Source of the DNA: Ancylobacter pratisalsi
Lineage (GTDB): Bacteria > Pseudomonadota > Alphaproteobacteria > Rhizobiales > Xanthobacteraceae
Assembly: GCF_010669125.1 (NCBI RefSeq)
Contig: NZ_CP048630.1
Location: 4,398,001 to 4,462,000 of the forward strand
DNA: 64,000 nucleotides
Reading direction: 5' to 3'
In this document: piece by piece, positions 43,722 to 53,704 of the stretch
Layout of the letters: each line of letters opens with the position of its first letter
Numbering within the stretch: the first letter of the stretch is position 1
Program-made: the position numbers and the translations under genes
Notes under the pieces: generated by a model
Seen by the model: only the letters and a program-made list of their open reading frames with translations
Told to the model about the DNA's origin: nothing
Database searches by the model: none

Positions 43722-44858
43722 TCAGGACCGGACGGGAACGTCGCCGCGAACCCAGCCGTCCTTCACCTGCGCGCGATAGTCATCGAACCGCCCCTCGCCG
43801 ATAGCGATCCGGGCGCCCTTCATCAGGCTCTGGTAATAGGCCAGGTTCACCCAGGTCAGCAGCATCGAGCCCAGCATTTCGTCGCAACGGATGAGATGGT
43901 GGAGATAGGCCCGCGAATAATCACGCGCCGCCGGGCAGTCGCTCTCCTCGTCCAGAGGCCGCGGATCCTCGGCGTGGCGGGCGTTTTTCAGGTTGATCTT
44001 GCCGAAGCGGCTGAAGGCCAGCGCGTGACGCCCGGCGCGCGTGGGCATCACGCAGTCGAACATGTCGACCCCGCGCGCGACGCTCTCGAGGATGTCGTCC
44101 GGCGTGCCCACGCCCATAAGATAGCGCGGCTTGTCGGTGGGCAGGATCGGCGTCACCACGTCGAGCATGCTCAGCATCACATCCTGCGGCTCGCCGACCG
44201 CCAGGCCCCCGATCGAGTAGCCGGGAAAACCAATGTCCACGAGCCCGCGCGCCGACACCTCGCGAAGGTCCGGCGCGTCCCCGCCCTGCACAATGCCGAA
44301 CAGCGCGCGGCCCGGAGGCTGCGCCTCGAACGCCCGTTTGGAACGCTCCGCCCAGCGCAGCGAAAGCTGGAGCGCGCGGGAGATCTCCTCCCGGCTCGCC
44401 GGCAGACGCACGCACTCGTCAAGCTGCATTTGGATGTCTGAACCCAGCAGTCCCTGGATTTCGACCGAGCGCTCCGGCGACAGCTCATGATAGCTGCCGT
44501 CGATATGGGAGCGGAAGGTCACGCCCTTCTCGCTCATCTTCCGGAGGGCCGCCAGCGACATGATCTGGAAGCCGCCGGAATCGGTGAGGATCGGGTGCGG
44601 CCAGCGCATGAAGGCGTGCAGCCCGCCAAGCTGTGCGACGCGCTCGGCGGTCGGGCGCAGCATCAGGTGATAGGTGTTTCCCAGCACGATGTCCGCGCCA
44701 AGCTCGCGCACCTGCGCGGGGTACATGCCCTTCACCGTGGCGGCCGTGCCGACCGGCATGAAGGCGGGCGTGTTGACGATGCCCCGCGCGGTGACAACCT
44801 CACCGAGGCGCGCCGCGCCATCCGTGGCTTTCAGGCGGTAATGGAAATCGAGTGTCAT
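43722..44858 (-). CDS. tgt: tRNA-guanine transglycosylase Tgt with a degraded zinc site
   Basis: A 378-residue enzyme that swaps guanine 34 for preQ1 in GUN-anticodon tRNAs, a step to queuosine. It retains the substrate loop [14 protein letters not shown] and the nucleophile region [15 protein letters not shown]. The zinc module is unusual: where E. coli has C302-x-C304-x2-C307 and H333, this protein has S306, C308, A311 and V337, so only one ligand is left. The surrounding [10 protein letters not shown] and TWVNLAYYQ are otherwise intact. Its ATG overlaps the queA stop (44855-44858). Confidence 0.94.
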   Translation of the reverse strand: MTLDFHYRLKATDGAARLGEVVTARGIVNTPAFMPVGTAATVKGMYPAQVRELGADIVLGNTYHLMLRPTAERVAQLGGLHAFMRWPHPILTDSGGFQIMSLAALRKMSEKGVTFRSHIDGSYHELSPERSVEIQGLLGSDIQMQLDECVRLPASREEISRALQLSLRWAERSKRAFEAQPPGRALFGIVQGGDAPDLREVSARGLVDIGFPGYSIGGLAVGEPQDVMLSMLDVVTPILPTDKPRYLMGVGTPDDILESVARGVDMFDCVMPTRAGRHALAFSRFGKINLKNARHAEDPRPLDEESDCPAARDYSRAYLHHLIRCDEMLGSMLLTWVNLAYYQSLMKGARIAIGEGRFDDYRAQVKDGWVRGDVPVRS

Positions 44859-45940
44859 GTGCGGACTTCTGGCAGCAAAAGGCAGGCATCGCCATAGGAA
44901 TAGAAGCGGTAGCCGGTCGCGATCGCGTGGGCATAGGCGTGCTTCTGCGTCTCATGGCCGGTGAAGGCGGCGACCAGCATCACCAGCGTCGAACGCGGCA
45001 GGTGGAAGTTCGTGAGCATGCCGTCGATATAGCGGAAGCGGTAGCCGGGCGTGATGAAGATGTCCGTCTCGCCGCGCCATGCCGCCAGCGCGCCTTCGGC
45101 CGAGGCGGCGCTCTCGATCAGCCGGGTGGCGGTGGTGCCGACGGTGACGACCTTGCCCCCGCGCGCCTTCACGTCATTGAGCGCGGCGGCGGTCTCCGGG
45201 GAGACCTCGCCCCACTCGGCATGCATGCGATGATCGGTGGTATCGTCCACCTTCACCGGCAGGAAGGTACCCGCTCCCACATGAAGCGTGACGCGGTGTG
45301 TGGCAATGCCGCGCTGTTCCAGCCGGTCGATCAGTTCCGGCGTGAAGTGCAGACCGGCCGTCGGCGCCGCGACCGAGCCTTCATGCCGCGCGAACATGGT
45401 CTGGTAGTCGCGGCGGTCCTGCGCATCGTCGTCACGCTTGGCGGCGATATAGGGCGGCAGGGGAATATGGCCGATGGCCGCGATGGCGGCATCGAGGGCA
45501 GCGCCCTTGAGCGCGAAACGCAGCGTGACCTCACCACCCTCGCCCTTGGCTTCCAGCGTCGCGGCGAGGATCTGCTGGCCATCTGGTGAGGTGAATTCAA
45601 TGGCGTCGCCCGGCGAAAGCCGCTTGCCGGGACGCGCGAGGGCGAGCCAGGCGTCGGGGGCGATCTGCTTGTGCAGCATTGCCTCGACACGAACGCCCTC
45701 GCCCTGCGACGTAGCGCGGCGGCGCATACCGTCGAGGCGCGCGGGAACCACCCGCGTATCGTTCACCACCAGCGCGTCGCCGGGCGCCAGAAGCTCGGGC
45801 AGGTCGCGCACATGCGCATCGGTGAGCTCCGTGCCGGAGCCGGGCCGAACCACGAGCAGGCGTGCCGCATCGCGCGGCGACACCGGACGCAGCGCAATCC
45901 GCTCAGGTGGCAGTTCGAAATCGAAGAGGTCGACGTGCAT
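44855..45940 (-). CDS. queA: S-adenosylmethionine:tRNA ribosyltransferase-isomerase QueA
   Basis: A 361-residue enzyme that moves the ribosyl group of SAM to preQ1 in tRNA and rearranges it to epoxyqueuosine. Family blocks include [24 protein letters not shown] at the N-terminus, [26 protein letters not shown], and [16 protein letters not shown] near the C-terminus. It overlaps tgt by 4 bases, and the upstream gap has the terminator of the cyclophilin genes, so queA-tgt is likely its own transcript. Confidence 0.96.
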   Translation of the reverse strand: MHVDLFDFELPPERIALRPVSPRDAARLLVVRPGSGTELTDAHVRDLPELLAPGDALVVNDTRVVPARLDGMRRRATSQGEGVRVEAMLHKQIAPDAWLALARPGKRLSPGDAIEFTSPDGQQILAATLEAKGEGGEVTLRFALKGAALDAAIAAIGHIPLPPYIAAKRDDDAQDRRDYQTMFARHEGSVAAPTAGLHFTPELIDRLEQRGIATHRVTLHVGAGTFLPVKVDDTTDHRMHAEWGEVSPETAAALNDVKARGGKVVTVGTTATRLIESAASAEGALAAWRGETDIFITPGYRFRYIDGMLTNFHLPRSTLVMLVAAFTGHETQKHAYAHAIATGYRFYSYGDACLLLPEVRT

Positions 45941-45997
45941 GGGACCGGTCGGGATCCTGCGTGCGCTCGGGCGCGCTCAGGGTTCGGGGTGGCTCAG

Positions 45998-46038
45998 AAA
46001 AAACCATCCCGGATCGCGCTCGCGCGCGTCCGGGATGG
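45998..46038 (-). terminator. Intrinsic terminator of the coaD-ppiA-ppiB transcript
   Basis: CCATCCCGGA (46004-46013) pairs with TCCGGGATGG (46029-46038), and the GC-rich loop can pair further. On the minus strand the stem is followed by TTTTTTC (45998-46003). It lies 24 bases after the ppiB stop codon and separates it from queA. Confidence 0.85.
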
Positions 46039-46062
46039 CGGCTCTCAACAGTAACGGGCAGA

Positions 46063-46524
46063 TCAGGCGGTAACGGACGCCTTGACGATCATGTCCGGAT
46101 CCTTGACCGGCTCGCCGCGCTTGATCTTGTCGACATTCTCCATGCCCTCGACCACTTCGCCCCACACGGTGTACTGGCCGTCAAGGAACGAGGCGTCGGT
46201 GAAGCAGATGAAGAACTGGCTGTCACCGGAGTCCGGGTTCTGGGCGCGGGCCATGGAGGCGGTGCCGCGCACGTGCTTGCCCTTGTTGAACTCCGCCTTC
46301 AGCTTCTTGCCCGAACCGCCGGTGCCGTTGCCGTGCTGGCCATCGCCCGTCTGGGCCATGAAGCCCTCGATCACGCGATGGAACGGCACGTTGTTGTAGA
46401 ACCCTTCGGTGGCGAGTTCCGAAATGCGCGCAACGTGGTTGGGCGCCAGGTCCGGGCGGAAGCGGATCTTGACCGGGCCCTGTGTGGTCTCCAGCAGCAG
46501 GAAGGTCTCGGCGGTGTCGGTCAT
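46063..46524 (-). CDS. Peptidyl-prolyl cis-trans isomerase, cytoplasmic cyclophilin (PpiB type)
   Basis: A 153-residue cyclophilin without a signal peptide. VPFHRVIEGFMAQTGDG has the catalytic Arg and the Gln/Gly of the active site; QFFICFTDASFLDGQYTVWGEV completes the pocket. The start at 46522-46524 follows AAGGAGAG. It is very similar to the adjacent exported cyclophilin (46570-47121), with the same HRVIEGFMAQTGDG segment, suggesting a tandem duplication in which one copy became periplasmic. Confidence 0.93.
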   Translation of the reverse strand: MTDTAETFLLLETTQGPVKIRFRPDLAPNHVARISELATEGFYNNVPFHRVIEGFMAQTGDGQHGNGTGGSGKKLKAEFNKGKHVRGTASMARAQNPDSGDSQFFICFTDASFLDGQYTVWGEVVEGMENVDKIKRGEPVKDPDMIVKASVTA

Positions 46525-46569
46525 GTCACTCTCCTTGAAATTGGGTGGTGCGGGTGCGCGCGGCACCCC

Positions 46570-47121
46570 TCACTTGTCGGCGGCGACCTTCATCGAAATG
46601 ATCTTGTCCGGGTTCTGAACCGGCTCGCCGCGCTTGAGCTTGTCGACATTCTCCATTCCGGAAACGACCTGCCCGATCACGGTGTACTGGCCATTCAGGA
46701 AGGAGGCATCGCCGAAGGTGATGAAGAACTGCGAATTGGCGCTGTTCGGGCTCGACGCCCGCGCCATGCCGACCGTGCCGCGGGTATACGGCACCTTGGA
46801 AAATTCGGCCGGCAGATCCGGGTAGCGCGAGCCGCCGGTGCCGTTGCCATACTGGCCGTCGCCGGTCTGGGCCATGAAGCCCTCGATCACGCGATGGAAC
46901 GGCACATTGTTGTAAAAGCCCTCGCGCGCCAGCGTCTTGATGCGCTCGGCATGCTTGGGGGCGATGTCGGGACGCAGAACGAAGATCACGGGTCCCTTGG
47001 TGGTTTCCATGATGATGGTGTTCTGCGGGTCGACATTCGGCGGCAGCTTCGGGGCCTGCGCCGCCGCCGGCAGAGCGAACGCGCAGGCGAGGACGACGGC
47101 AGCGAAAAGGCTTCGGATCAT
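46570..47121 (-). CDS. Peptidyl-prolyl cis-trans isomerase, exported cyclophilin (PpiA type)
   Basis: A 183-residue cyclophilin with an N-terminal signal peptide (MIRSLFAAVVLACAFALPAA, cleaved near AAA-QA), so it folds proteins in the periplasm. Active-site segments VPFHRVIEGFMAQTGDG and QFFITFGDASFLNGQYTVIG are intact. The start at 47119-47121 follows CGGAG. It lies between coaD and ppiB on the same strand with short gaps, and likely shares their transcript, ending at 45998-46038. Confidence 0.92.
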   Translation of the reverse strand: MIRSLFAAVVLACAFALPAAAQAPKLPPNVDPQNTIIMETTKGPVIFVLRPDIAPKHAERIKTLAREGFYNNVPFHRVIEGFMAQTGDGQYGNGTGGSRYPDLPAEFSKVPYTRGTVGMARASSPNSANSQFFITFGDASFLNGQYTVIGQVVSGMENVDKLKRGEPVQNPDKIISMKVAADK

Positions 47122-47162
47122 CGGGTGAACTCCGTGGGGACGCACGCGAGTGGCGTCCGCGT

Positions 47163-47672
47163 CTAGTCGGTCCGGCCGAACCGCGCCTTCAGGCGGTCCA
47201 GCACGGCGGGCGGAACGAAGGCGGAGACGTCTCCACCCATGGCGGCGATTTGCCTGACCAGAGTGGCGGTGATGGGGCGGGCGATCGGCGAGGCCGGCAG
47301 GAAAACGGTCTGCACCTGGGGGCACAGTGTTCCGTTCATGCCGGCCATCTGCATCTCGTAATCCAGATCGGTGCCATCGCGCAGCCCGCGAATGAGGATA
47401 CTCGCCCCGTGGGAGCGGGCGGCGTCAACCACCAGCCCGTCGAAGGTGACGCATTCCAGCGTCGCCCCCTCCTGGGCGGCAACCGGCGCGAATACCTCGC
47501 GCAGCATGTCGAGCCGCTGCTCGGCGGCAAAGAGCGGTGTCTTGCCCGGATGGATGCCGACCGCCACCACCAGCCGGTCTGCCAGCCGCGCAGCCGCGCG
47601 GGCCACCTCGACGTGACCATTGGTCGGAGGGTCGAACGATCCGGGATAGAAGGCGGTACGCATCGCGCTCAT
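47163..47672 (-). CDS. coaD: Phosphopantetheine adenylyltransferase CoaD
   Basis: A 169-residue nucleotidyltransferase for the fourth step of coenzyme A synthesis. [13 protein letters not shown] (8-20) carries the T/HxGH motif, and [22 protein letters not shown] holds the phosphopantetheine-binding loop. [18 protein letters not shown] is the usual C-terminal helix. Starts at 47672 or 47663 are both reasonable; the first follows GAGAGA. The order coaD-ppiA-ppiB-queA-tgt is a recurring Hyphomicrobiales block. Confidence 0.95.
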   Translation of the reverse strand: MSAMRTAFYPGSFDPPTNGHVEVARAAARLADRLVVAVGIHPGKTPLFAAEQRLDMLREVFAPVAAQEGATLECVTFDGLVVDAARSHGASILIRGLRDGTDLDYEMQMAGMNGTLCPQVQTVFLPASPIARPITATLVRQIAAMGGDVSAFVPPAVLDRLKARFGRTD

Positions 47673-47772
47673 CGGCAGTCTCTCGGTGCGCGGCAAGGGT
47701 TAGACGCCTCACGCGGCGGAAGCAAGACAGCCTCGCGCTCAAGCTGGTTGTCGGACCGGCGACAGGACAGGC

Positions 47773-48354
47773 TCAATGCTCGCCGCGGCTGATCCACTTC
47801 ACCACATTCGGCGGCTGGTAATCCCTGAGCTTGGCCAGCAGTTCGGCAGGGTCGCTGGCAACGGTCAGCATGTCGCGATGCACACCCCGCATGAAGCCTT
47901 CCTCGACGACATGGTCGATGAACGCCAGCATGCCGTCATAATAGCCTTCGACATTGAGCACCGCGCACGGCTTGTCGTGGCTGCCGAGCTGGGCCCAGGT
48001 CCACACCTCGAACAGCTCCTCCAGCGTGCCCACCCCACCGGGCAATGCGACGAAACCATCGGAAAGCTCGGCCATCAGCGCCTTGCGTTCATGCATCGAG
48101 CCGACGACCCGCAGGTCCGACAGGCCCCTGTGGCCGATTTCCTTGTCGATCAGGCGCTGGGGGATGATGCCGATCACCTCGCCACCGGCTTCCAGGGTGG
48201 CATTGGCGAGTGCGCCCATGAGGCCGACCGAGGCCCCGCCATAGACCAGCCCGATCCCTTCGCGCGCCAGGGTCCTGCCCAGCGCGACCGCGGCCTCCTC
48301 ATACGCGGGGCGGCGGCCGGGATTGGAGCCGAGGAAGACGCACAGACGACGCAT
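47773..48354 (-). CDS. LOG family protein (TIGR00730, nucleoside 5'-monophosphate phosphoribohydrolase)
   Basis: A 193-residue Rossmann-fold protein. The PGGVGT motif (105-110) with TLEELFEVWTW, and GSMHERKALM (85-94), are the LOG signature. Such enzymes release a base from a nucleoside monophosphate; plant and some bacterial homologues activate cytokinins, but in most bacteria the true substrate is unknown. Located between coaD and gyrA, 53 bases after gyrA. Confidence 0.92.
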   Translation of the reverse strand: MRRLCVFLGSNPGRRPAYEEAAVALGRTLAREGIGLVYGGASVGLMGALANATLEAGGEVIGIIPQRLIDKEIGHRGLSDLRVVGSMHERKALMAELSDGFVALPGGVGTLEELFEVWTWAQLGSHDKPCAVLNVEGYYDGMLAFIDHVVEEGFMRGVHRDMLTVASDPAELLAKLRDYQPPNVVKWISRGEH

Positions 48355-48407
48355 GGAAAGACTCCCGAAATCAGCGGCGGGGCCGAGGCGGAGGGGCGCG
48401 GACGCCC

Positions 48408-51173
48408 CTACTCCTCCACGCCCCCATCGGCGATGTCGTCGCCTTCTTCGCCTTCTTCCTCGGTGACGCGCTCGACCGAGACGACCTTCTCATCCTCGGC
48501 CGTGTCGAACACGATCACGCCCTGGCTGCCACGTCCGACAATGCGTATACCGTTCACCGGGCAGCGGATCAGCTGGCCGCCATCCGTCACCAGCATGATC
48601 TGGTTGGAGTCCTCCACCGGGAAGGACGCGATCAACGGACCGTTGCGGTGATTGACCGCCATGGCCACGATGCCCTTACCGCCGCGCCGCGTGGTGCGGT
48701 ATTCATAGGAAGACGTGCGCTTGCCGTAGCCGTTCTCGGAGAGGGTGAGGATGAACTGCTCCGCCGCGCTCATCGCGGCATAGCGGCTGACATCCATCTC
48801 GCTGCCTCCGGCGGTGACTTCCTCGACGTCGGCATCAACGACCTCGACATCCGCCTCGGCCACATCCTCGGTGCCGTTCTGGCTCCGGCGAACGGCATTG
48901 GCGCGCTTTATGTACTCGGCGCGCTCATCGGCGCTGGCCTCCACATGGCGAATGATCGCCATCGAAATCAGCTTGTCGCCCTCTTCCATCTGGATGCCGC
49001 GCACGCCCATGGAATCGCGGCCCTTGAACACGCGCACCTCGGTCACGGGGAAGCGGATGCACTGGCCGTTGGCGCTGGTGAGCAGGACATCGTCGTCCAC
49101 CGAGCACAGCTCGACATCGGCGATCTGCTCTCCCTCTTCCAGCTTCATCGCGATTTTGCCGTTGCGGTTCACATTGGTGAAATCCGACAGCTCGTTGCGC
49201 CGCACCGAACCGGACGTGGTGGCGAACATGATCTGTAGCCGGCTCCACGTCTCTTCGTCCGGCAGCGCCATGATGGAGGTGATCCGCTCGCCCTCGGTGA
49301 GCGGCAGAATATTCACCAGCGCCTTGCCACGTGCCTGCGGCGCCGCGATCGGCAGGCGCCACACCTTCAGCTTGTAGACCTGCCCCTTGGAGGAGAAGAA
49401 CAGCACCGGCGAATGGGTCGAGGCAACGAAGATGCGGGTGACGAAGTCCTCGTCGCGCGTTTGCATGCCCGCGCGGCCCTTGCCGCCGCGCCGCTGTGCC
49501 CGGTAGGTCGACAGCGGCACGCGTTTCACATAGCCCGCATGCGAGACGGTGACGACCATGTCCTCGCGAGCGATAAGGTCCTCGTCCTCGAAGTCGCCCT
49601 CGCCCTCGGTAATCTCGGTCTTTCGCGGCGTGCCGAATTGCCCTTTCACCTCAAGGAGTTCATCCTTGACGATGGTGCGGATCCGCTCGCGGCTCGCGAG
49701 AATTTCCAGATATTCCTTGATCTCGACGGCGATCTTGTCGAGTTCGTCGGCGATCTCGTCGCGACCCAGCGCGGTAAGGCGCTGCAGGCGAAGATCGAGG
49801 ATCGCGCGCGCCTGCTCAGCGGAGAGACGATAGGTATTGTCTTCCGCCAGCTTGTGACGCGGGTCGTCGATCAGCGCGATCAGCGGCGCCACGTCGAGCG
49901 CGGGCCAGTGGCGGGTCATCAACGCCTCGCGCGCCGTCGCCGGATCGGGCGAGGTGCGGATGGTGTGGATCACCTCATCGATATTCGCCACCGCGATGGC
50001 GAGACCCACCAAGACATGAGCCCGATCGCGCGCCTTGCGGAGCAGGAATTTTGTGCGCCGGCTAACGACATCCTCGCGGAACGCGACGAAGGCGGTAACC
50101 AGGTCCAGCAGCGTCATCAGCGCCGGCTTGCCGCCATTCAGCGCCACCATGTTGGCGCCGAAGGAGGTCTGCAGCGCCGTCATGCGGAAGAGATTGTTGA
50201 GGACGATATCGGCCTGCGCATCGCGCTTGATCTCGAACACGACGCGCAGCCCCTCGCGGGAGCTCTCGTCGCGGATTTCCGCGATGCCTTCGAGGCGCTT
50301 GTCACGGACCAGTTCCGCGATGCGCTCGATCATCGCCGCCTTGTTCACCTGATACGGGATCTCGGTGACGATGATCGCTTCACGATCCTTGCGCAGCGTC
50401 TCGATGCTGGTGCGCGAGCGCATGACGATGGAGCCGCGCCCGGTCAGGTAGGCCTGCCGGATGCCGCTGCGCCCGAGAATCATGGCCCCGGTCGGAAAAT
50501 CGGGACCGTGAACATATTCCAGCAGCGCCTCGCCATCGAGGCTGGGGTCGTTGATGAAGGCAACGCACGCGTCGATCACTTCGCCGAGGTTGTGCGGCGG
50601 AATGTTGGTCGCCATGCCGACGGCGATGCCGCCTGCGCCATTGGCCAGAAGGTTGGGAAAGCGCGCGGGGAGCACGGTGGGCTCCTGCTCGCGGCCGTCG
50701 TAATTGTCCTGGAAGTCGACGGTGTCCTTGTCGAGGTCGTCCAGCAGCGTCATCGCCGGCTTGGCGAGCCGCACCTCGGTGTAACGTTCGGCCGCCGGCG
50801 GGTCGCCATCGATCGAACCGAAGTTCCCCTGCCCGTCGATCAGCGGCAGGCGCATGGAGAAGTCCTGCGCCAGCCGGACCAGTGCGTCATAGATCGCCTG
50901 GTTGCCGTGCGGGTGGTACTTGCCCATCGTATCGCCGGTGACGCGGGCGGACTTATTGTAGGGGCGCTCGGGCGTGTAATTGTTCTCGCGCATCGAGAAC
51001 AGGATGCGCCGATGCACCGGCTTCAGTCCGTCACGCACGTCGGGAAGCGCACGCGAGACAATGACGCTCATCGCATAGTCAAGGTAACTGCGCGAGAGCT
51101 CGTCCGTGATGGAGACGGGACGGATGTCCGAGGGCTCGCCTCCCTCAGGCTTGAACGTATCGGAATCGGACAA
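48408..51173 (-). CDS. gyrA: DNA gyrase subunit A
   Basis: A 921-residue type II topoisomerase subunit. The N-terminal breakage-reunion domain has the active tyrosine region (AARYTEV-like, [10 protein letters not shown]), and the C-terminal half holds the repeated beta-pinwheel blades, including the [11 protein letters not shown]yrA box. The quinolone-resistance region reads [10 protein letters not shown] where E. coli has HPHGDSAVYD, so the positions equal to D82 and S83 are Asn and Gln. The C-terminus is strongly acidic (Glu/Asp-rich). It is upstream of the LOG gene and divergent from marC. Confidence 0.97.
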   Translation of the reverse strand: MSDSDTFKPEGGEPSDIRPVSITDELSRSYLDYAMSVIVSRALPDVRDGLKPVHRRILFSMRENNYTPERPYNKSARVTGDTMGKYHPHGNQAIYDALVRLAQDFSMRLPLIDGQGNFGSIDGDPPAAERYTEVRLAKPAMTLLDDLDKDTVDFQDNYDGREQEPTVLPARFPNLLANGAGGIAVGMATNIPPHNLGEVIDACVAFINDPSLDGEALLEYVHGPDFPTGAMILGRSGIRQAYLTGRGSIVMRSRTSIETLRKDREAIIVTEIPYQVNKAAMIERIAELVRDKRLEGIAEIRDESSREGLRVVFEIKRDAQADIVLNNLFRMTALQTSFGANMVALNGGKPALMTLLDLVTAFVAFREDVVSRRTKFLLRKARDRAHVLVGLAIAVANIDEVIHTIRTSPDPATAREALMTRHWPALDVAPLIALIDDPRHKLAEDNTYRLSAEQARAILDLRLQRLTALGRDEIADELDKIAVEIKEYLEILASRERIRTIVKDELLEVKGQFGTPRKTEITEGEGDFEDEDLIAREDMVVTVSHAGYVKRVPLSTYRAQRRGGKGRAGMQTRDEDFVTRIFVASTHSPVLFFSSKGQVYKLKVWRLPIAAPQARGKALVNILPLTEGERITSIMALPDEETWSRLQIMFATTSGSVRRNELSDFTNVNRNGKIAMKLEEGEQIADVELCSVDDDVLLTSANGQCIRFPVTEVRVFKGRDSMGVRGIQMEEGDKLISMAIIRHVEASADERAEYIKRANAVRRSQNGTEDVAEADVEVVDADVEEVTAGGSEMDVSRYAAMSAAEQFILTLSENGYGKRTSSYEYRTTRRGGKGIVAMAVNHRNGPLIASFPVEDSNQIMLVTDGGQLIRCPVNGIRIVGRGSQGVIVFDTAEDEKVVSVERVTEEEGEEGDDIADGGVEE

Positions 51174-51537
51174 GGAAGCGACTTTTCTCAGGTTGCAAAA
51201 GGTGCGCCCTGTCTAGCCGATTCCGCCGCAAGGCGCCAGCCGGACGGCTTCCGCGACGAGCTAATTTTGCCTTGAAAATCAATATATTACAGACCACACT
51301 TTGCAAACGGTGGAGAACATGGCGGAACCAAGGCCGAAGGGTATCTGAAAACCGCCACTGATGACGCCTTCCGCGCCCTCACGGCGCCGTGCCCGTGGCG
51401 GTCTCGCGGCGGCGCCACGGAAGGGTTCGGGAACCGCACGGCACCCGTCTTGCCAGTTGTGACCGCGAGGTTGGTCGCCACGGCATCGGCAGGCACCGCG
51501 CGGGCGGGAATGAAGTGGGACGGAGGCAAGCGGATCC
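51174..51537. other. 364-base gap between gyrA and marC starts
   Basis: This gap separates the divergent gyrA and marC genes. It contains an AT-rich stretch (about 51259-51292) that probably includes the gyrA promoter on the minus strand (TAATATATTG is a possible -10 area), and a GC-rich half toward marC. The short open frames on the minus strand here are not supported by any recognised sequence. Confidence 0.5.
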
Positions 51538-52164
51538 ATGCTGGACTATGTGTTCTCGGCAGCCGTGACCATGCTGGTGGTGATCGACCCTGTCGGGTTG
51601 GTGCCGATCTTCATAGCCGTGACGTCCGATCTCTCCGCCAGCGAGCGCCGAACGGTCGCGATCCGGGCCTCGCTGATCGCCGTCGTCATCCTGGTGCTGT
51701 TCGGGCTGGTCGGGGCACCGCTGCTCCATGCGCTCGGCATCACGCTGCCCGCCTTCCGCATCGCGGGCGGGCTTCTGCTGTTCGCCATTTCATTCGAGAT
51801 GGTGTTCGCCCGCCGCCACGAGCGAAAGTTCGAAGCCGCCGAGGTGGCGATACGCGAGCAGCATCTGCGGACGCTGGCGGTCTTCCCGCTGGCCATTCCG
51901 CTCATGGCCGGGCCCGGCGCCATTACCGCCATGCTGCTGCTGGCGGGCGAGGCGCATGGCGATCCGTCCCGCCTCGCGGCGCTGTTCGCGATCACGGTCG
52001 CGGTGCTGGCGAGCTGCCTGCTGGTGTTCCTTATCGCCGAACGGATGAACCGGCTGCTCGGCATCACCGGCAACGCGATTCTCTCGCGCCTGCTTGGCGT
52101 CGTGCTTGCCGCGCTCGCCGTTCAGTTCGTGATCGATGGAATCAAGGCGGCCTTTCCCGGCTGA
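51538..52164 (+). CDS. MarC family integral membrane protein
   Basis: A 208-residue protein with about six helices. VIDPVGLVPIFIAVT (17-31) and LAIPLMAGPGAITAMLLL (about 117-134) are the repeated P-G motifs of the MarC/UPF0056 family. The family was named from the mar locus but its function remains unknown, and a transport role is only suspected. The ATG at 51538 is preceded by GGAGGCAAGCGGATCC. It converges on the DUF2306 gene. Confidence 0.88.
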   Translation: MLDYVFSAAVTMLVVIDPVGLVPIFIAVTSDLSASERRTVAIRASLIAVVILVLFGLVGAPLLHALGITLPAFRIAGGLLLFAISFEMVFARRHERKFEAAEVAIREQHLRTLAVFPLAIPLMAGPGAITAMLLLAGEAHGDPSRLAALFAITVAVLASCLLVFLIAERMNRLLGITGNAILSRLLGVVLAALAVQFVIDGIKAAFPG

Positions 52165-52218
52165 ACGTTCCTTCGGGGTCAATTGCGCCTTTGGCCGATA
52201 CGCGGCGCGCGTCACGGG

Positions 52219-52617
52219 TCAGGAACCGAAAAGCACCTGATGCATGATGCGCCCCGGCCAGAACGTGAAAAGTCCGGCCAGCACTAGTGCGCCCATGAAC
52301 AGGCCGCGCATTGCGTCCCGGTGACGTTGAACCGCATGCCGATGCGCACTCAGGAGCGCGATCGGCAACGCGCCGAGGACGTAGAGTGAAAGCAGATGAA
52401 TGGGTCCGAATGGGCCGAACCAGCGCATCTCGTGGATCCAGAACGAGCTTATCGCCACTGTCGCCATGAGCGCGCCCCAGACCCAGCCAACGCCGCGATG
52501 GGGAAATGTGCCCTTGGGTGCCGCCATCTGCACGATGCCGACGCCAAGCGCAGCGAACGCCGCGAAGGCGTGCAGGCGAATCGCCGGAGAGGCATCAAGG
52601 AGCGGCGCCAGGTTCAT
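52219..52617 (-). CDS. DUF2306 family membrane protein
   Basis: A 132-residue protein with four helices. LHAFAAFAALGVGIVQMAAPKGTFPHRGVGWVWG, SSFWIHEM, and PIHLLSLYVLGALPIALLSAHRH bear the conserved histidines of DUF2306, a family that may bind heme or copper. There is no known function. It lies between marC and ssb. Confidence 0.8.
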   Translation of the reverse strand: MNLAPLLDASPAIRLHAFAAFAALGVGIVQMAAPKGTFPHRGVGWVWGALMATVAISSFWIHEMRWFGPFGPIHLLSLYVLGALPIALLSAHRHAVQRHRDAMRGLFMGALVLAGLFTFWPGRIMHQVLFGS

Positions 52618-52705
52618 CTCGGCCCTCCCCTGAGCCTTCCCCTCCGCGCACCCGCTAGGTCAGGTGCGCGGCGCCTTGCCGTGGAACGGCACCGGAAAGC
52701 GAGGC

Positions 52706-53248
52706 TCAGAACGGGATTTCATCGTCGAGATCGCCACCGCCGCCAAACTTACCGCCGCCGCCCACGGCAGCGGGCTTGCGCTCCCCGCCCGAGGACCGGC
52801 CGCCGGAGCTGCCGCCGCCATAACCGCCGGACGAGCCGAAGTCGCTGCCCCCGCCCGCGCTGTAGTCGTCGCCCCCTTCCGAGGAGCCGCCGCCGCTACG
52901 GCCGTCGAGAAGCGTCAGCTCGCCACGGAATGGGCGCAGCACGATCTCGGTGAAATAACGTTCCGCACCGGCCTGGTCCGTCGCCTTGCGGGTCTCGATC
53001 TGGCCCTCGATATAGACCTTAGAGCCCTTGCGCAGATACTGCTCGGCCACCTTCACGAGGTTCTCGTTGAAGATGACGACGCTGTGCCACTCCGTGCGCT
53101 CGCGACGCTCTCCCGACGCCTTGTCGCGCCAGGTTTCGGAGGTGGCCAGCCGCATATTGCACACGCGTCCGCCGTTCTGGAACGTGCGCACTTCCGGGTC
53201 GCGGCCGAGATTGCCGACCAGGATCACCTTGTTGACGCTGCCCGCCAT
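52706..53248 (-). CDS. ssb: Single-stranded DNA-binding protein
   Basis: A 180-residue SSB. Residues 1-110 form the OB-fold ([21 protein letters not shown] at the start, then [14 protein letters not shown]). A Gly/Ser-rich linker of about 60 residues leads to the conserved tail DDEIPF that binds repair partners. The start at 53246-53248 has GGAGG six bases upstream. Divergent from uvrA with a LexA box between them, so both are probably SOS-induced. Confidence 0.96.
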   Translation of the reverse strand: MAGSVNKVILVGNLGRDPEVRTFQNGGRVCNMRLATSETWRDKASGERRERTEWHSVVIFNENLVKVAEQYLRKGSKVYIEGQIETRKATDQAGAERYFTEIVLRPFRGELTLLDGRSGGGSSEGGDDYSAGGGSDFGSSGGYGGGSSGGRSSGGERKPAAVGGGGKFGGGGDLDDEIPF

Positions 53249-53409
53249 CATATCCTCCGCATCCGAACGCACAGTGACCGTGCGCTCCGTCAAAGACGTC
53301 ACCTTAAACCAACCACGTGCCGCCGGGCGCGGCATCTGGCGGTTTTGTCCACTACATTGGCGCGCGCGGGGCGGACCGGCACCCGCCTCTCACCTCGCGC
53401 CCGATGATT

Positions 53410-53424
53410 GTTCTTGTTATGTTC
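53410..53424 (+). promoter_or_regulatory. LexA box (alphaproteobacterial GTTC-N7-GTTC) between ssb and uvrA
   Basis: The sequence GTTCTTGTTATGTTC matches exactly the direct-repeat LexA operator known from Rhodobacter, Rhizobium and relatives (GTTC-N7-GTTC). It sits in the 641-base gap between the divergent ssb and uvrA genes, and overlaps a possible promoter for rightward transcription (TTGTTA at 53415-53420, 17 bases, TAGATC). This predicts DNA-damage induction of uvrA, and perhaps ssb. Confidence 0.85.
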
Positions 53425-53536
53425 CTATCATTGTGGCTAGATCGATGCAAGAGCGCGAGTCGCTCATTTGCAGTGGGCGGAGGCGACACTATGTTAATGA
53501 CAGCCCAACCGAGACGATCACCGAGCTTGTAATGTC

Positions 53537-53704
53537 ATGAATGATCCGCGCACCCGCCGCCGCACCGCCCGCGCTATCGCTCTGCGCGCCGAAGATGCTC
53601 GCCAGATGATGATCCGGCGCGCGCTGCTCGCCGTAACCGGTGGGCTGCTCGCCGCTCTCGGCTGCGCAGCCATCGCCCTGCGGGGGGCCGGCGTCGCGTC
53701 CTGA
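53537..53704 (+). CDS. Possible small membrane protein, 55 residues
   Basis: An ATG at 53537 opens a 55-codon frame ending at 53704. The first 28 residues are Arg-rich ([19 protein letters not shown]) and residues about 30-50 form a hydrophobic helix ([19 protein letters not shown]), a common layout of small single-pass membrane proteins. There is no strong ribosome site and I recognise no family. It lies downstream of the LexA box and before uvrA, so it could share an SOS-induced message. It may also be noise. Confidence 0.3.
   Translation: MNDPRTRRRTARAIALRAEDARQMMIRRALLAVTGGLLAALGCAAIALRGAGVAS

Noticed and set aside
48392..48409. Hairpin AGGGGCG-CGGA-CGCCCCT at the end of gyrA
   Set aside because: It overlaps the gyrA stop codon and has no T run on the minus strand, so I cannot support it as a terminator.
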